Source: Nitrospira sp.
Lineage (GTDB): Bacteria; Nitrospirota; Thermodesulfovibrionia; Thermodesulfovibrionales; SM23-35
Direction: 5' to 3'
Assembly (NCBI GenBank): GCA_016873595.1
Contig: VGWZ01000043.1
Location: 1 to 11,841, forward strand
DNA: 11,841 nt
Position numbers and translations under genes: made by a program. Every line of letters begins with the position of its first letter. Within the stretch, counting starts at the first letter, position 1. Of this stretch, positions 1-5,665 are shown piece after piece. Below the pieces are notes generated by a model. The model worked only from the letters and a program-made list of their open reading frames with translations, was not told the DNA's origin and made no database searches.

Positions 1-77
1 TCATCCTGAACAAGAACGCTTTTAACCTCAGGAATTCTTGAGAGGATATTTGCTGGTAATCTTTCAAATTTTATCAT
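1..77 (-). CDS. 5' end of an unrecognised gene (runs off the left edge)
   Basis: An ATG at 77 opens a frame that stays open to position 1, giving 25 codons beginning MIKFERLPAN and ending at the window edge. I do not recognise the family and assign no function. The start is supported by a near-consensus promoter immediately upstream (TTGACA, 17 bp, GATAAT). Its -10 ends 5 nt before the ATG, so the mRNA may begin at the start codon. An AGGA lies 9 nt upstream of the ATG but overlaps the -10, so it may not be in the transcript. The gene lies downstream of vapC in the same direction but has its own promoter. Confidence 0.55.
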   Translation of the reverse strand, partial: MIKFERLPANILSRIPEVKSVLVQD

Positions 78-82
78 ATCTA

Positions 83-111
83 ATTATCCTGTAATGCAAT
101 GGAGTTGTCAA
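83..111 (-). promoter_or_regulatory. Promoter of the left-edge gene (leaderless type)
   Basis: The minus strand shows -35 TTGACA (106-111), a 17-bp spacer and -10 GATAAT (83-88). The -10 ends 5 nt before the ATG at 77, so transcription would be expected to start at or next to the start codon. The hexamers match sigma70 consensus at 6/6 and 5/6. Confidence 0.6.
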
Positions 112-156
112 ACTTTCTACAGAAAATCTATTCCCAATGGCCAAAATCCATCTTTC

Positions 157-546
157 TTACCTCTCATAGCTGTATATCATCAGCCCTTCTATAGGGAAAT
201 GCTTTGCATTGTTGGTTACAAGTATAAGATACTTTTTTATGGCAGTAGCAGCAATAAGGACATCGGGGGTGCTGAGGGTAATGCCTTTTTTAGAATATTC
301 CCTTTTCAATTCGCCAGCGAGGGTTGCAATATCTCTGTCTATCTCATAGCATTCAAGACTGTTCAGGAATTCATCTGTTGCTGACTTTTCTTTATCCTTC
401 ATTCCTGCATTGACCTCTACGATGTTGATAGGAGAACAGCATAACAATCCACCCTCGCTGCAGAAATTTTCTAAAAGTTCAGGAACGCCGCTTTTATCTC
501 TGAGATAGTCAATAATTGTGGTTGTATCGAGGAGGTAATCAGGCAA
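157..546 (-). CDS. vapC: VapC-type PIN-domain toxin ribonuclease
   Basis: This 129-residue protein has the length and layout of VapC toxins, metal-dependent RNases that cleave tRNA or rRNA. The acidic PIN residues are visible: D7 in the N-terminal LLDT motif, E44 in NIVEVNAG and D95 in TPDVLIAA. The C-terminal TNNAKHF element corresponds to the usual T-N/D-x-x-x-F stretch. The start is TTG, chosen because AAGGAAG (551-557) sits at proper distance and the D7 motif requires a start just here. It overlaps the antitoxin gene by 8 nt, so the two are translationally coupled. The RNA target cannot be told from sequence. Confidence 0.88.
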   Translation of the reverse strand: MPDYLLDTTTIIDYLRDKSGVPELLENFCSEGGLLCCSPINIVEVNAGMKDKEKSATDEFLNSLECYEIDRDIATLAGELKREYSKKGITLSTPDVLIAATAIKKYLILVTNNAKHFPIEGLMIYSYER

Positions 547-811
547 GTTTCTTCCTTAATGCTTTTTCGTCCTCTCCTCTCAGCTTTCTTACCCATTTAT
601 ACGTGCCTTCTTTACCTGCAAGCTCAGGATGATCCTCGTCCTTCCATGTCCCTTTGAGGTTTTTTATGAGTGAAAGCTGCTTTATTCTTTTTAACTCTTT
701 TTTTGTTGCCTCAGAAATAAAACTACTCCTCTTTTTCTTGCCAACAAGCCTGTCTATCTCCTTCACAATATCTTCTTCTATAATTACATGTGCTCTTGCC
801 TTGGTACTCAT
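539..811 (-). CDS. vapB: Ribbon-helix-helix antitoxin of the VapBC pair
   Basis: This is a 90-residue, lysine-rich protein. The N-terminal strand (AHVIIEEDIVKEID) followed by a helix with SSFISEATKKEL fits a ribbon-helix-helix DNA-binding fold, which dimerises on operator DNA. The C-terminal third (W56 region to WVRKLR) is the expected toxin-binding tail. I chose ATG at 811 rather than the TTG at 817, because AAAAGGA (818-824) is 6 nt from the ATG but abuts the TTG. The gene precedes vapC and overlaps it by 8 nt, the usual antitoxin-first order. Autorepression through the upstream TTAACTA/TAGTTAA repeats is likely. The VapB subtype is not resolved. Confidence 0.82.
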   Translation of the reverse strand: MSTKARAHVIIEEDIVKEIDRLVGKKKRSSFISEATKKELKRIKQLSLIKNLKGTWKDEDHPELAGKEGTYKWVRKLRGEDEKALRKKLA

Positions 812-817
812 AGCCAA

Positions 818-824
818 TCCTTTT
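818..824 (-). promoter_or_regulatory. Ribosome binding site that decides the vapB start
   Basis: AAAAGGA on the minus strand lies 6 nt upstream of ATG 811 and directly abuts the alternative TTG at 817, so the ATG is the better start. Confidence 0.7.
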
Positions 825-865
825 GTTAATTATAAGTTAACTACAAAGTCACACTATTAGTTAAT
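825..865 (-). promoter_or_regulatory. vapBC promoter and candidate RHH operator
   Basis: A perfect minus-strand -10 TATAAT (829-834) lies 17 nt before the vapB ATG. No convincing -35 is seen at 16-18 bp. A 7-bp inverted repeat, TTAACTA (837-843) and TAGTTAA (858-864), covers the -35 area. GTTAA also recurs on the plus strand at 825, 836 and 860. Ribbon-helix-helix antitoxins usually bind short repeats like these at their own promoter. The operator role is inference. Confidence 0.45.
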
Positions 866-921
866 CATAATATTCATCTTCTGTCAACTTTTCCTGCAGC
901 CACCTCTTTATTTTTAACTTT

Positions 922-1137
922 TCATAGAATCTTCAATTTCCTTCTCCTGTACCCCACAGGAATAAAGTCATCTTTTTCTTTTTCTTCTATTTTCTTTAAC
1001 CCAAGGTCAAGGAGTATTTTTCTTTCCTCCTCATCTCGTTTAGTAGTCTTTCTATATCTTCTTAGGCCGAGCTTGTCCCTTAAGACAAGGAACTCTACTG
1101 GAGATACATCTTCATATTTCTTTATTCTTATCTTCAT
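922..1137 (-). CDS. Small charged protein paired with a nucleotidyltransferase
   Basis: This 71-residue protein has no recognised family. It is very rich in K, R, E and D, has no cysteine and no membrane segment, and ends in a basic tail (YRRRKLKIL). Its ATG overlaps the stop of the upstream nucleotidyltransferase gene as TAATG, and an AAGG site 7 nt upstream supports the start. The coupling implies the two proteins are made together. A partner or antitoxin/cofactor role for the nucleotidyltransferase is possible, but it is suggested only by this arrangement. Confidence 0.6.
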   Translation of the reverse strand: MKIRIKKYEDVSPVEFLVLRDKLGLRRYRKTTKRDEEERKILLDLGLKKIEEKEKDDFIPVGYRRRKLKIL

Positions 1138-1700
1138 TACTCAACCTTTTTTCTTAATTCTAAAAGCTCTGATAGTACATCGTTTTCAGGTGTTACTGCC
1201 TTCTTTTCCAGATAATCCCCGTCTAATTCTTTTGTATATCTTTTAATAAGCAGTTCTACCATCTCACAGTCTATTTCTGATTTCCAGTATTTGCATGCAT
1301 TCAGGCGGTCTATTATCAAGTCTTCTATCCCTATAATCTTGCATTGAAGGTTCTCTGCAAGCTCAACAATCTCAACAGGGGAATCTTCCCCGATCAGTAC
1401 TGATGCTGGAACTTCTATAGCCAATTTTATCTCTTCATTAACCCAGTACCTGCCCTCCTTCATAAATCCAATTTCTTTTAGAACAGTATCTAATGCCTCC
1501 CTGTCTGCATAGGCCAGATCTATGTCTGCGGTGAAATAGACCTCCCTCGTATAATATGACAATGCACATCCACCTATAACTATAGGAGCTTCTTTACCCT
1601 TCTGCTCAAGGAGTCTTGTAATCAGTGCAACCATAAGGAGTTGCCTCTTTAAAGGAGATTCTGTCTGCTTTATTCTCTCAATTATTTCATTGGAATTCAT
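1137..1700 (-). CDS. Nucleotidyltransferase-fold protein (DUF6036/AbiEii-like)
   Basis: This 187-residue soluble protein shows the polymerase-beta-type nucleotidyltransferase signature: GG at 43-44 (VIGGCALSYY), followed by T57-A-D59-I-D61-L. A third acidic residue could be E96 in LAIEVP, where Asp is more usual. The C-terminal IGIEDLIIDRLNACKYWKSE element resembles the region after the catalytic core in DUF6036/AbiEii-like proteins. Members of this broad group include toxins that modify tRNA, but this protein's substrate is unknown. It is the first gene of a two-gene unit. There is no SD upstream. A TATTAT -10 ends 7 nt before the ATG, so the message is probably leaderless. Confidence 0.68.
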   Translation of the reverse strand: MNSNEIIERIKQTESPLKRQLLMVALITRLLEQKGKEAPIVIGGCALSYYTREVYFTADIDLAYADREALDTVLKEIGFMKEGRYWVNEEIKLAIEVPASVLIGEDSPVEIVELAENLQCKIIGIEDLIIDRLNACKYWKSEIDCEMVELLIKRYTKELDGDYLEKKAVTPENDVLSELLELRKKVE

Positions 1701-1707
1701 AGGTTAA

Positions 1708-1736
1708 ATAATAACAACTCTCACTGTTTACTACAA
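1708..1736 (-). promoter_or_regulatory. Promoter of the nucleotidyltransferase unit (leaderless type)
   Basis: The minus strand shows TTGTAG (1731-1736), a 17-bp spacer and TATTAT (1708-1713). The -10 ends 7 nt before the ATG at 1700, and no SD lies between them. The -35 is weak (3/6) and the -10 good (5/6). Confidence 0.45.
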
Positions 1737-1790
1737 GAGCATTTCAAAAGTTAAAAGTTCAGTCAGTCTTGGCAACAGGAAATAGCAATT

Positions 1791-1799
1791 AACACGAAA
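1791..1799 (+). repeat. Left target-site duplication
   Basis: AACACGAAA is repeated exactly at 2061-2069 on the other side of the element, in the same orientation. Confidence 0.65.
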
Positions 1800-1800
1800 C

Positions 1801-2060
1801 TGGAGTTTCCTGAGTTTTTAAAATTAAAACACCCTAATTCGTCATTCCAGCGCAAGCTGGAATCCAGAGAAACTTTCTATTAAAAAAGAAAAACATCGAA
1901 AATACTGGATTCCTGCCTTCGCAGGAATGACACAAAAATAATACTGCCTTTAAATAAAACATCCAGAAAATAATTTAATCGTTTCCACTTCCTATTACCA
2001 AAAAATGATTGTTTATCAATGAAATACATCCCTTTAAACTTGAAAACTCAGGAAACTCCA
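1801..2060. mobile_element. MITE-like non-autonomous element, 260 bp
   Basis: The ends carry inverted repeats. TGGAGTTTCCTGAGTTTT at 1801-1818 is perfectly matched by its reverse complement at 2043-2060, and the match extends inward to 28 bp (1801-1828 with 2033-2060) with 3 mismatches. A 9-bp direct repeat, AACACGAAA, flanks it at 1791-1799 and 2061-2069, with one unmatched C at 1800, as expected for a target-site duplication. No transposase is encoded, so movement would need a transposase elsewhere in the genome. Nine-base duplications occur in several IS families, so the parent family is undetermined. Confidence 0.75.
1841..1931. repeat. Paired inverted GTCATTCC/GGAATCCAG hairpin repeats
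   Basis: Two hairpins face each other. ATTCCAGC-GCAA-GCTGGAAT (1844-1863) has an 8-bp perfect stem and a GNRA-type loop. ATTCCTGC-CTTC-GCAGGAAT (1909-1928) also has an 8-bp perfect stem. The outer flanks GTC..CCAG (1841-1867) and CTGG..GAC (1905-1931) are themselves complementary, so the pair forms a large imperfect palindrome. Repeats of this kind are dispersed in many Nitrospirota and proteobacterial genomes. They lie inside the terminal-repeat element. Confidence 0.75.
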
Positions 2061-2069
2061 AACACGAAA
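2061..2069 (+). repeat. Right target-site duplication
   Basis: This is the second exact copy of AACACGAAA, directly abutting the right terminal inverted repeat. It lies 3 bp upstream of the tyrS -35. Confidence 0.65.
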
Positions 2070-2072
2070 TGA

Positions 2073-2102
2073 TTGACGGTAATCACACTTAAGTTTTATC
2101 AT
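2073..2102 (+). promoter_or_regulatory. tyrS promoter (leaderless type)
   Basis: TTGACG (2073-2078), an 18-bp spacer and TATCAT (2097-2102) each match consensus at 5/6. The -10 ends 7 nt before the tyrS ATG, and no purine-rich SD precedes that ATG. The promoter begins only 12 bp after the mobile element ends, so it is intact and outside the insertion. Confidence 0.6.
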
Positions 2103-2109
2103 ATGAGCT

Positions 2110-3324
2110 ATGTTACAACCTGAGAAACAAATTGAGATAATAAAAAGGGGTGCTGTTGAGATAATCATCGAGGAAGAACTTTTAAAGAAATTCGAGAAAT
2201 CTTATAAAGAAAAGAGTCCCCTCAAAATTAAGGCTGGCTTTGATCCCACTGCCCCTGACATCCATCTCGGCCATACAGTGTTGCTCGAAAAGATGTGGCA
2301 ATTTCAGGAACTCGGACATCAGGTGATATTTCTCATTGGTGATTTTACAGGAATGATTGGTGATCCGAGCGGGAAGAATGAAATGAGAAAGCCGCTCACA
2401 AGAGAAGAAGTATTAAAAAATGCAGAAACATATAAAGAGCAGGTGTTTAAGATACTTGACCATGAAAAAACTAAGGTCGTTTTTAATTCAGAATGGATGT
2501 CAACAATGACCTCAGGAGAAATGATACAACTTGCAAGCATGTATACTGTTGCAAGGATGTTTGAAAGAGAGGATTTCAGGCAGAGGTGGATCAGTCAGAA
2601 TCCTATAGGCATCCATGAATTCATGTATCCATTAATACAGGGTTATGATTCTGTAGCACTTCATGCTGATGTAGAACTTGGTGGTACAGACCAGAAATTC
2701 AACCTTATTGTTGGAAGAGAACTCCAGAGAGAATACGGTCAGGAGCCGCAGTGTCTTGTGATCATGCCGCTTCTTGAGGGTCTTGACGGAGTGAAGAAGA
2801 TGAGTAAAAGCCTCGGGAATTATATAGGTATTAGTGAGCTACCTAAAGAAATGTACGGCAAGATAATGTCCATAAGTGATGAACTCATGCTGAGATATTA
2901 TGAATTACTGAGCCATATCTCTATGGAGGAGCTTCATTCATTAAAAAATATGATAAAGAATGGCAAAGTTCATCCAAAACATGCGAAAGAAAATCTCGCT
3001 ATGGAGATAGTGGAAAGATACTGGAGTAAGGATGCTGCTATTCAGGCAAAAGAAGAATTCGACCATGTCTTTGGAGAGAAAGGCCTTCCTGATGAGATCC
3101 ATGAAGTTGAACTCAGATGGGAAGAAGACGAAATGTGGGTACCGAAAATCATGAAGCTTTGTGGTCTCAGCTCAAGTACAGGCGAGGCGATAAGACTTAT
3201 CAAACAGGGAGGAGTTACTATTAACGAAAAGAAACTTGATGACTCTGATGGAAAACTGACAAGAGGAGATTATTTATTTAAAGTAGGGAAAAGAAAGTTT
3301 CTAAGGATAAAATCAAAGATATAG
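2110..3324 (+). CDS. tyrS: Tyrosyl-tRNA synthetase (KMSKS class)
   Basis: This cytoplasmic class I aminoacyl-tRNA synthetase joins tyrosine to tRNA-Tyr. The Rossmann catalytic domain contains the HIGH-type motif HLGH (52-55), tyrosine-site residues around YPLIQGYDS (173-181), GGTDQKFN (191-198) and KMSKS (230-234). A C-terminal S4 RNA-binding domain follows at about 340-402. The 404-residue length fits the TyrZ-like branch with KMSKS rather than the E. coli-like branch with KFGKS/T. The start at 2110 fits the family N-terminus. A nearer ATG at 2103 is out of frame and stops quickly. The gene overlaps the convergent Nudix gene by 12 bp. Confidence 0.97.
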   Translation: MLQPEKQIEIIKRGAVEIIIEEELLKKFEKSYKEKSPLKIKAGFDPTAPDIHLGHTVLLEKMWQFQELGHQVIFLIGDFTGMIGDPSGKNEMRKPLTREEVLKNAETYKEQVFKILDHEKTKVVFNSEWMSTMTSGEMIQLASMYTVARMFEREDFRQRWISQNPIGIHEFMYPLIQGYDSVALHADVELGGTDQKFNLIVGRELQREYGQEPQCLVIMPLLEGLDGVKKMSKSLGNYIGISELPKEMYGKIMSISDELMLRYYELLSHISMEELHSLKNMIKNGKVHPKHAKENLAMEIVERYWSKDAAIQAKEEFDHVFGEKGLPDEIHEVELRWEEDEMWVPKIMKLCGLSSSTGEAIRLIKQGGVTINEKKLDDSDGKLTRGDYLFKVGKRKFLRIKSKI

Positions 3325-3879
3325 ATGTTTCTTTGCCAGCTCGATAAGGCCGAGGACCTTAAGGTCAACATAGTTTCCCTCTGACTGAAGAACAGACAAT
3401 CTATGATCAAGCCCATTTATTGGAACCTTAAGCACCTCTATATCCTCAGTCTCATCCCTTTCCCCGATGCCTTTAAACTCGATCCCCTTTGCGAGAAACA
3501 CGGTGAGTATCTCTCCTGAAGCTCCTGATGACATAGGTCCCTTTGTAAGAAAGATCAACTCTCCTGCAGAGTAACCTGTCTCTTCGAGCAGTTCTCTCTT
3601 TGCAGCCTCTTCGAACGTATCTCCTCTGTCGTTCAGACCTGCGGGAAATTCGATGACATATCCATTCACAGGAGGTCTGAACTGCCTTATCAAAAGGATT
3701 TCTTTATTATCTGTAACTGCGACAATTGCAACGATTCCTTTACAATTAACCCTCTCAAAAGATTCCCATTCTCTTACCGCACCCGATGAATCAATGTATG
3801 TAGTAAGGACACACCTTAGAAACTTCCCTTCAAGTACAGTCTTTTTCCCAATTATTTTGTTTGTATTCTTTTCCGTAAT
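3313..3879 (-). CDS. Nudix hydrolase, ADP-ribose pyrophosphatase type, with probable ATT start
   Basis: The Nudix box G-x5-D-x7-RELLEETGY is intact at about residues 81-103 except for Asp at the first Glu position. The family signature RQFRPPVNGYVIEFPAGL precedes it, as in ADP-sugar pyrophosphatases, which hydrolyse ADP-ribose to AMP and ribose phosphate. Conventional start codons first appear at 3693 (TTG), which would delete the conserved N-terminal domain. The frame is open and family-like upstream (GKKTVLEGKFLR, REWESFERV) to a stop at 3880-3882. I therefore place the start at ATT 3879, 4 nt after AAAGGA (3884-3889), giving 188 residues. A decayed start is the alternative. Confidence 0.8.
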   Translation of the reverse strand: MTEKNTNKIIGKKTVLEGKFLRCVLTTYIDSSGAVREWESFERVNCKGIVAIVAVTDNKEILLIRQFRPPVNGYVIEFPAGLNDRGDTFEEAAKRELLEETGYSAGELIFLTKGPMSSGASGEILTVFLAKGIEFKGIGERDETEDIEVLKVPINGLDHRLSVLQSEGNYVDLKVLGLIELAKKHLYL

Positions 3880-3883
3880 CTAG

Positions 3884-3889
3884 TCCTTT
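3884..3889 (-). promoter_or_regulatory. SD supporting the ATT start of the Nudix gene
   Basis: AAAGGA on the minus strand lies 4 nt upstream of ATT 3879. The in-frame TAG at 3880-3882 excludes any earlier start. Confidence 0.5.
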
Positions 3890-3937
3890 GAGATACTATA
3901 AAATTATAAAAGAAAATGATTTGTACTAGTTGAAATC

Positions 3938-3966
3938 ATATTACTTCTATCTGCTCATTGTATCAA
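3938..3966 (-). promoter_or_regulatory. Candidate promoter for the Nudix gene
   Basis: The minus strand shows TTGATA (3961-3966), a 17-bp spacer and TAATAT (3938-3943). Its -35 overlaps the -35 of the divergent ZIP promoter. A second minus-strand TATAAT nearer the gene (within 3900-3910) has no good -35. Confidence 0.4.
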
Positions 3967-3986
3967 AACGAATAAAAGCGTACAAT
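3958..3986 (+). promoter_or_regulatory. Candidate promoter for the ZIP transporter gene
   Basis: TTGTAT (3958-3963), a 17-bp spacer and TACAAT (3981-3986, 5/6) precede the gene. The leader is short (about 15 nt) and contains the SD AAAGGGG 6 nt before the ATG. The -35 shares bases 3961-3963 with the opposite-strand Nudix -35. Confidence 0.45.
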
Positions 3987-4007
3987 CTTTACAGAAAGGG
4001 GAATTAG

Positions 4008-4778
4008 ATGAGTTTTGAGAGCCATCATATAGTAACAGCACTTTTTTTGAGTTTTTTAGCTGGAATGGTTACAGGATTAGGAAGTCTCATTGCCCATTTT
4101 ACTAAACGGCCTAAGTACAAATATGTTGGTTTTGCCCTTGGTGTTTCTGCTGGAGGGATTGTAGGGGTTGCCCTTGTTGAGGTTCTGCCAGAGACCGTGG
4201 TTGTCATTGGTTCCTACAAGGCCAAAATAGCACTTATTATCGGCATGGTCTTTCCCTTCTTGTTCTCTGATATAGTGGTTAAGAGGACAGTGATAGAAAA
4301 AAAAGTCAGTAACCTTGGTCTCAGATTATCCGGTCGTGATGTTGTTATGGTTATAGATATTATCCTTCACAAGATTCCGGAAGGCCTTCTGATATTTTTT
4401 GCTGCTATTATTTCATTGGAAATCGGTATGTTAATAGCTGTAACTATTGCTCTTCACAACATTGCAGTGGGATTTTCTCTCTCGATGTCTATTTTCTATA
4501 TTACACAGGATCAGAAACGGGCATTTTTATATTCTCTTTTTTCTGGTCTGATTGAGCCAATAGGGGCACTCTTTGCAGCAACTCTTTATATTTCTTTATT
4601 GACCCAGACCACTCTTTATCTCGGATTGTCGTTTATATCAGGAATTATGGTCTATGTATGCCTGGGTGAATTGATACCTGTTGCTTATAAGTACGGAGAA
4701 GAGAGAAGTGTTCTCGTTGGTATTATAGTGGGAATGAGCCTTATGATTATGAGTCTCATGTTGTTACATCTTCTCTAA
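4008..4778 (+). CDS. ZIP-family metal transporter (ZupT-like) with altered TM5 motif
   Basis: This 256-residue protein is about the length of E. coli ZupT, with roughly eight hydrophobic segments, so it is an inner-membrane protein probably importing divalent metal such as zinc or iron. The TM4 motif is HKIPEG (H121, P124, E125; usually HNxPEG). In TM5, ALHNIAVG keeps H150 and N151 but has Ala-Val at 153-154 where family members usually have Pro-Glu, removing one metal ligand. Other ZIP-type segments are SGLIEPIGA (E183) and GIMVYVCLGELIP (E221). A strong SD supports the ATG. Its 3' end overlaps the convergent stress-protein gene by 23 bp. The metal is undetermined. Confidence 0.85.
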   Translation: MSFESHHIVTALFLSFLAGMVTGLGSLIAHFTKRPKYKYVGFALGVSAGGIVGVALVEVLPETVVVIGSYKAKIALIIGMVFPFLFSDIVVKRTVIEKKVSNLGLRLSGRDVVMVIDIILHKIPEGLLIFFAAIISLEIGMLIAVTIALHNIAVGFSLSMSIFYITQDQKRAFLYSLFSGLIEPIGALFAATLYISLLTQTTLYLGLSFISGIMVYVCLGELIPVAYKYGEERSVLVGIIVGMSLMIMSLMLLHLL

Positions 4779-5607
4779 CAGGCTGTTTGTAGATCAGAAT
4801 AGGGCACCTTATCTGATTTATGAGTTTAAGGGTAGTACTGCCCAGTAATAATCTGGTAATCCCGGAAATTCCCCTTGAACCAACTACCACGAGATCAAGG
4901 TTTTCTTCTTTTATCTCTTTAGATATTTCACCAACTACATCTTTCCCGAGCCTAAACTTGGCTTTTACTTCTATGCCTAAATCACTTAAAATCTGAGTAC
5001 CTCTTTTGGCAATACTCTGAGCTACACGTTTGCAGTGATCGTCAAGCCATGGTGACACGTTTAGTACTACAGACGGACAGCCGATCCTTGCTATCATCTC
5101 CCCACCGAATCTAATAGCTTTCTCTGCATATATTGATCCATCTGTGCAAAAGAGAATCTTGGATGGTCCTAATAAATGCTTGACAACTAAGACAGAGATT
5201 TTAGCGTGTTCTACTACCTGAGATGAGACACTACCCAGGAAGAGTTTTTTTATGTTTGGCAGTTCGCGGTGGCCGATTATGAGAAGATCGTGTGTACCTT
5301 TCTCCATCTCTTGGAGTAACTCCCGAGCCGGATTGTCACCTCTGGTCATCTGGAAGATCACTCGATCCCATACATCATCTTTTTGCCGAAGTTCGGCTAT
5401 TTTTTTACCTATCCTCTCTCTTGTTTTTTCTGCTTCGATTTCGATATATCTTTTGACTATCTCGCAAGAGGCCGGAACAAGTTCCTCTTGGGCAATATGA
5501 AGGGCGACTACAGAGGCCCCTATGCGATTGGCTAATCTATCTGCATAGGTCAGGGCCATATCAGAATCTGGGTTACAACCGAGGGCGACTAATATATGTC
5601 GAACCAA
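4756..5607 (-). CDS. Tandem-domain universal stress protein (UspA family)
   Basis: Two UspA domains lie in 283 residues, about 1-145 and 148-275. The second is canonical, with D156 in ILFCTDGS and the ATP-binding G-x2-G-x9-GS motif (G243, G246, G256-S257). The first is degenerate: Gly replaces the nucleotide-contacting Asp (ILVALGCN), and Glu115 replaces the second Gly of the loop (GHRE..GS). Only domain 2 is therefore likely to bind ATP. The protein is soluble and cytoplasmic, probably a stress or energy-status factor. The start is TTG, fixed by an excellent SD 5 nt upstream. It lies 58 bp after the sensor kinase on the same strand and may be cotranscribed with it. Confidence 0.9.
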   Translation of the reverse strand: MVRHILVALGCNPDSDMALTYADRLANRIGASVVALHIAQEELVPASCEIVKRYIEIEAEKTRERIGKKIAELRQKDDVWDRVIFQMTRGDNPARELLQEMEKGTHDLLIIGHRELPNIKKLFLGSVSSQVVEHAKISVLVVKHLLGPSKILFCTDGSIYAEKAIRFGGEMIARIGCPSVVLNVSPWLDDHCKRVAQSIAKRGTQILSDLGIEVKAKFRLGKDVVGEISKEIKEENLDLVVVGSRGISGITRLLLGSTTLKLINQIRCPILIYKQPVREDVTT

Positions 5608-5612
5608 AGGCT

Positions 5613-5619
5613 ACCTCCT
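5613..5619 (-). promoter_or_regulatory. Strong SD fixing the TTG start of the stress-protein gene
   Basis: AGGAGGT is a near-perfect anti-16S match, 5 nt upstream of TTG 5607. The strong site compensates for the weak start codon. Confidence 0.8.
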
Positions 5620-5665
5620 GAAGAGGGTTTATAAAAAATCTCTTCCTCATATCCTATAGAGGCTC

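Larger units (their letters stand above)
1701..2109. other. Intergenic region with a MITE-like insertion
   Basis: This 409-bp stretch separates the divergent nucleotidyltransferase and tyrS genes. It contains the two genes' promoters at its edges and, between them, one complete terminal-inverted-repeat element (about 1801-2060) with internal hairpins. I see no credible protein or RNA gene. The only frame of note is a 49-codon minus-strand ORF (1880-2029) inside the element, which reads through the palindromic repeat. Confidence 0.75.

Noticed and set aside
94..384. Plus-strand frame opposite vapC
   Set aside because: It is antisense to the PIN-domain gene, with a composition unlike a real protein and no SD.
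812..817. Alternative vapB start TTG at 817
   Set aside because: It directly abuts the SD, whereas ATG 811 has the proper 6-nt spacing.
1880..2029. 49-codon minus-strand ORF inside the mobile element
   Set aside because: Its middle is simply the translation of the palindromic repeat (FLRRQESS), its GGG abuts the ATG too closely to be an SD, and it matches no transposase I recognise. It may be a remnant, but it is not supported as a gene.
1701..2109. CRISPR array or tRNA gene in the large intergenic region
   Set aside because: There are only two hairpin copies in inverted, not direct, order with no spacer regularity, and no cloverleaf is seen.
3313..3324. Intrinsic terminator between tyrS and the Nudix gene
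   Set aside because: The coding regions overlap convergently by 12 bp and no GC-rich hairpin with a T-run is visible there. The same holds for the 23-bp overlap at 4756-4778.
3313..3693. Short Nudix protein starting at TTG 3693
   Set aside because: It would remove a clearly homologous N-terminal domain, and the open frame continues to 3879 with an SD just before it.
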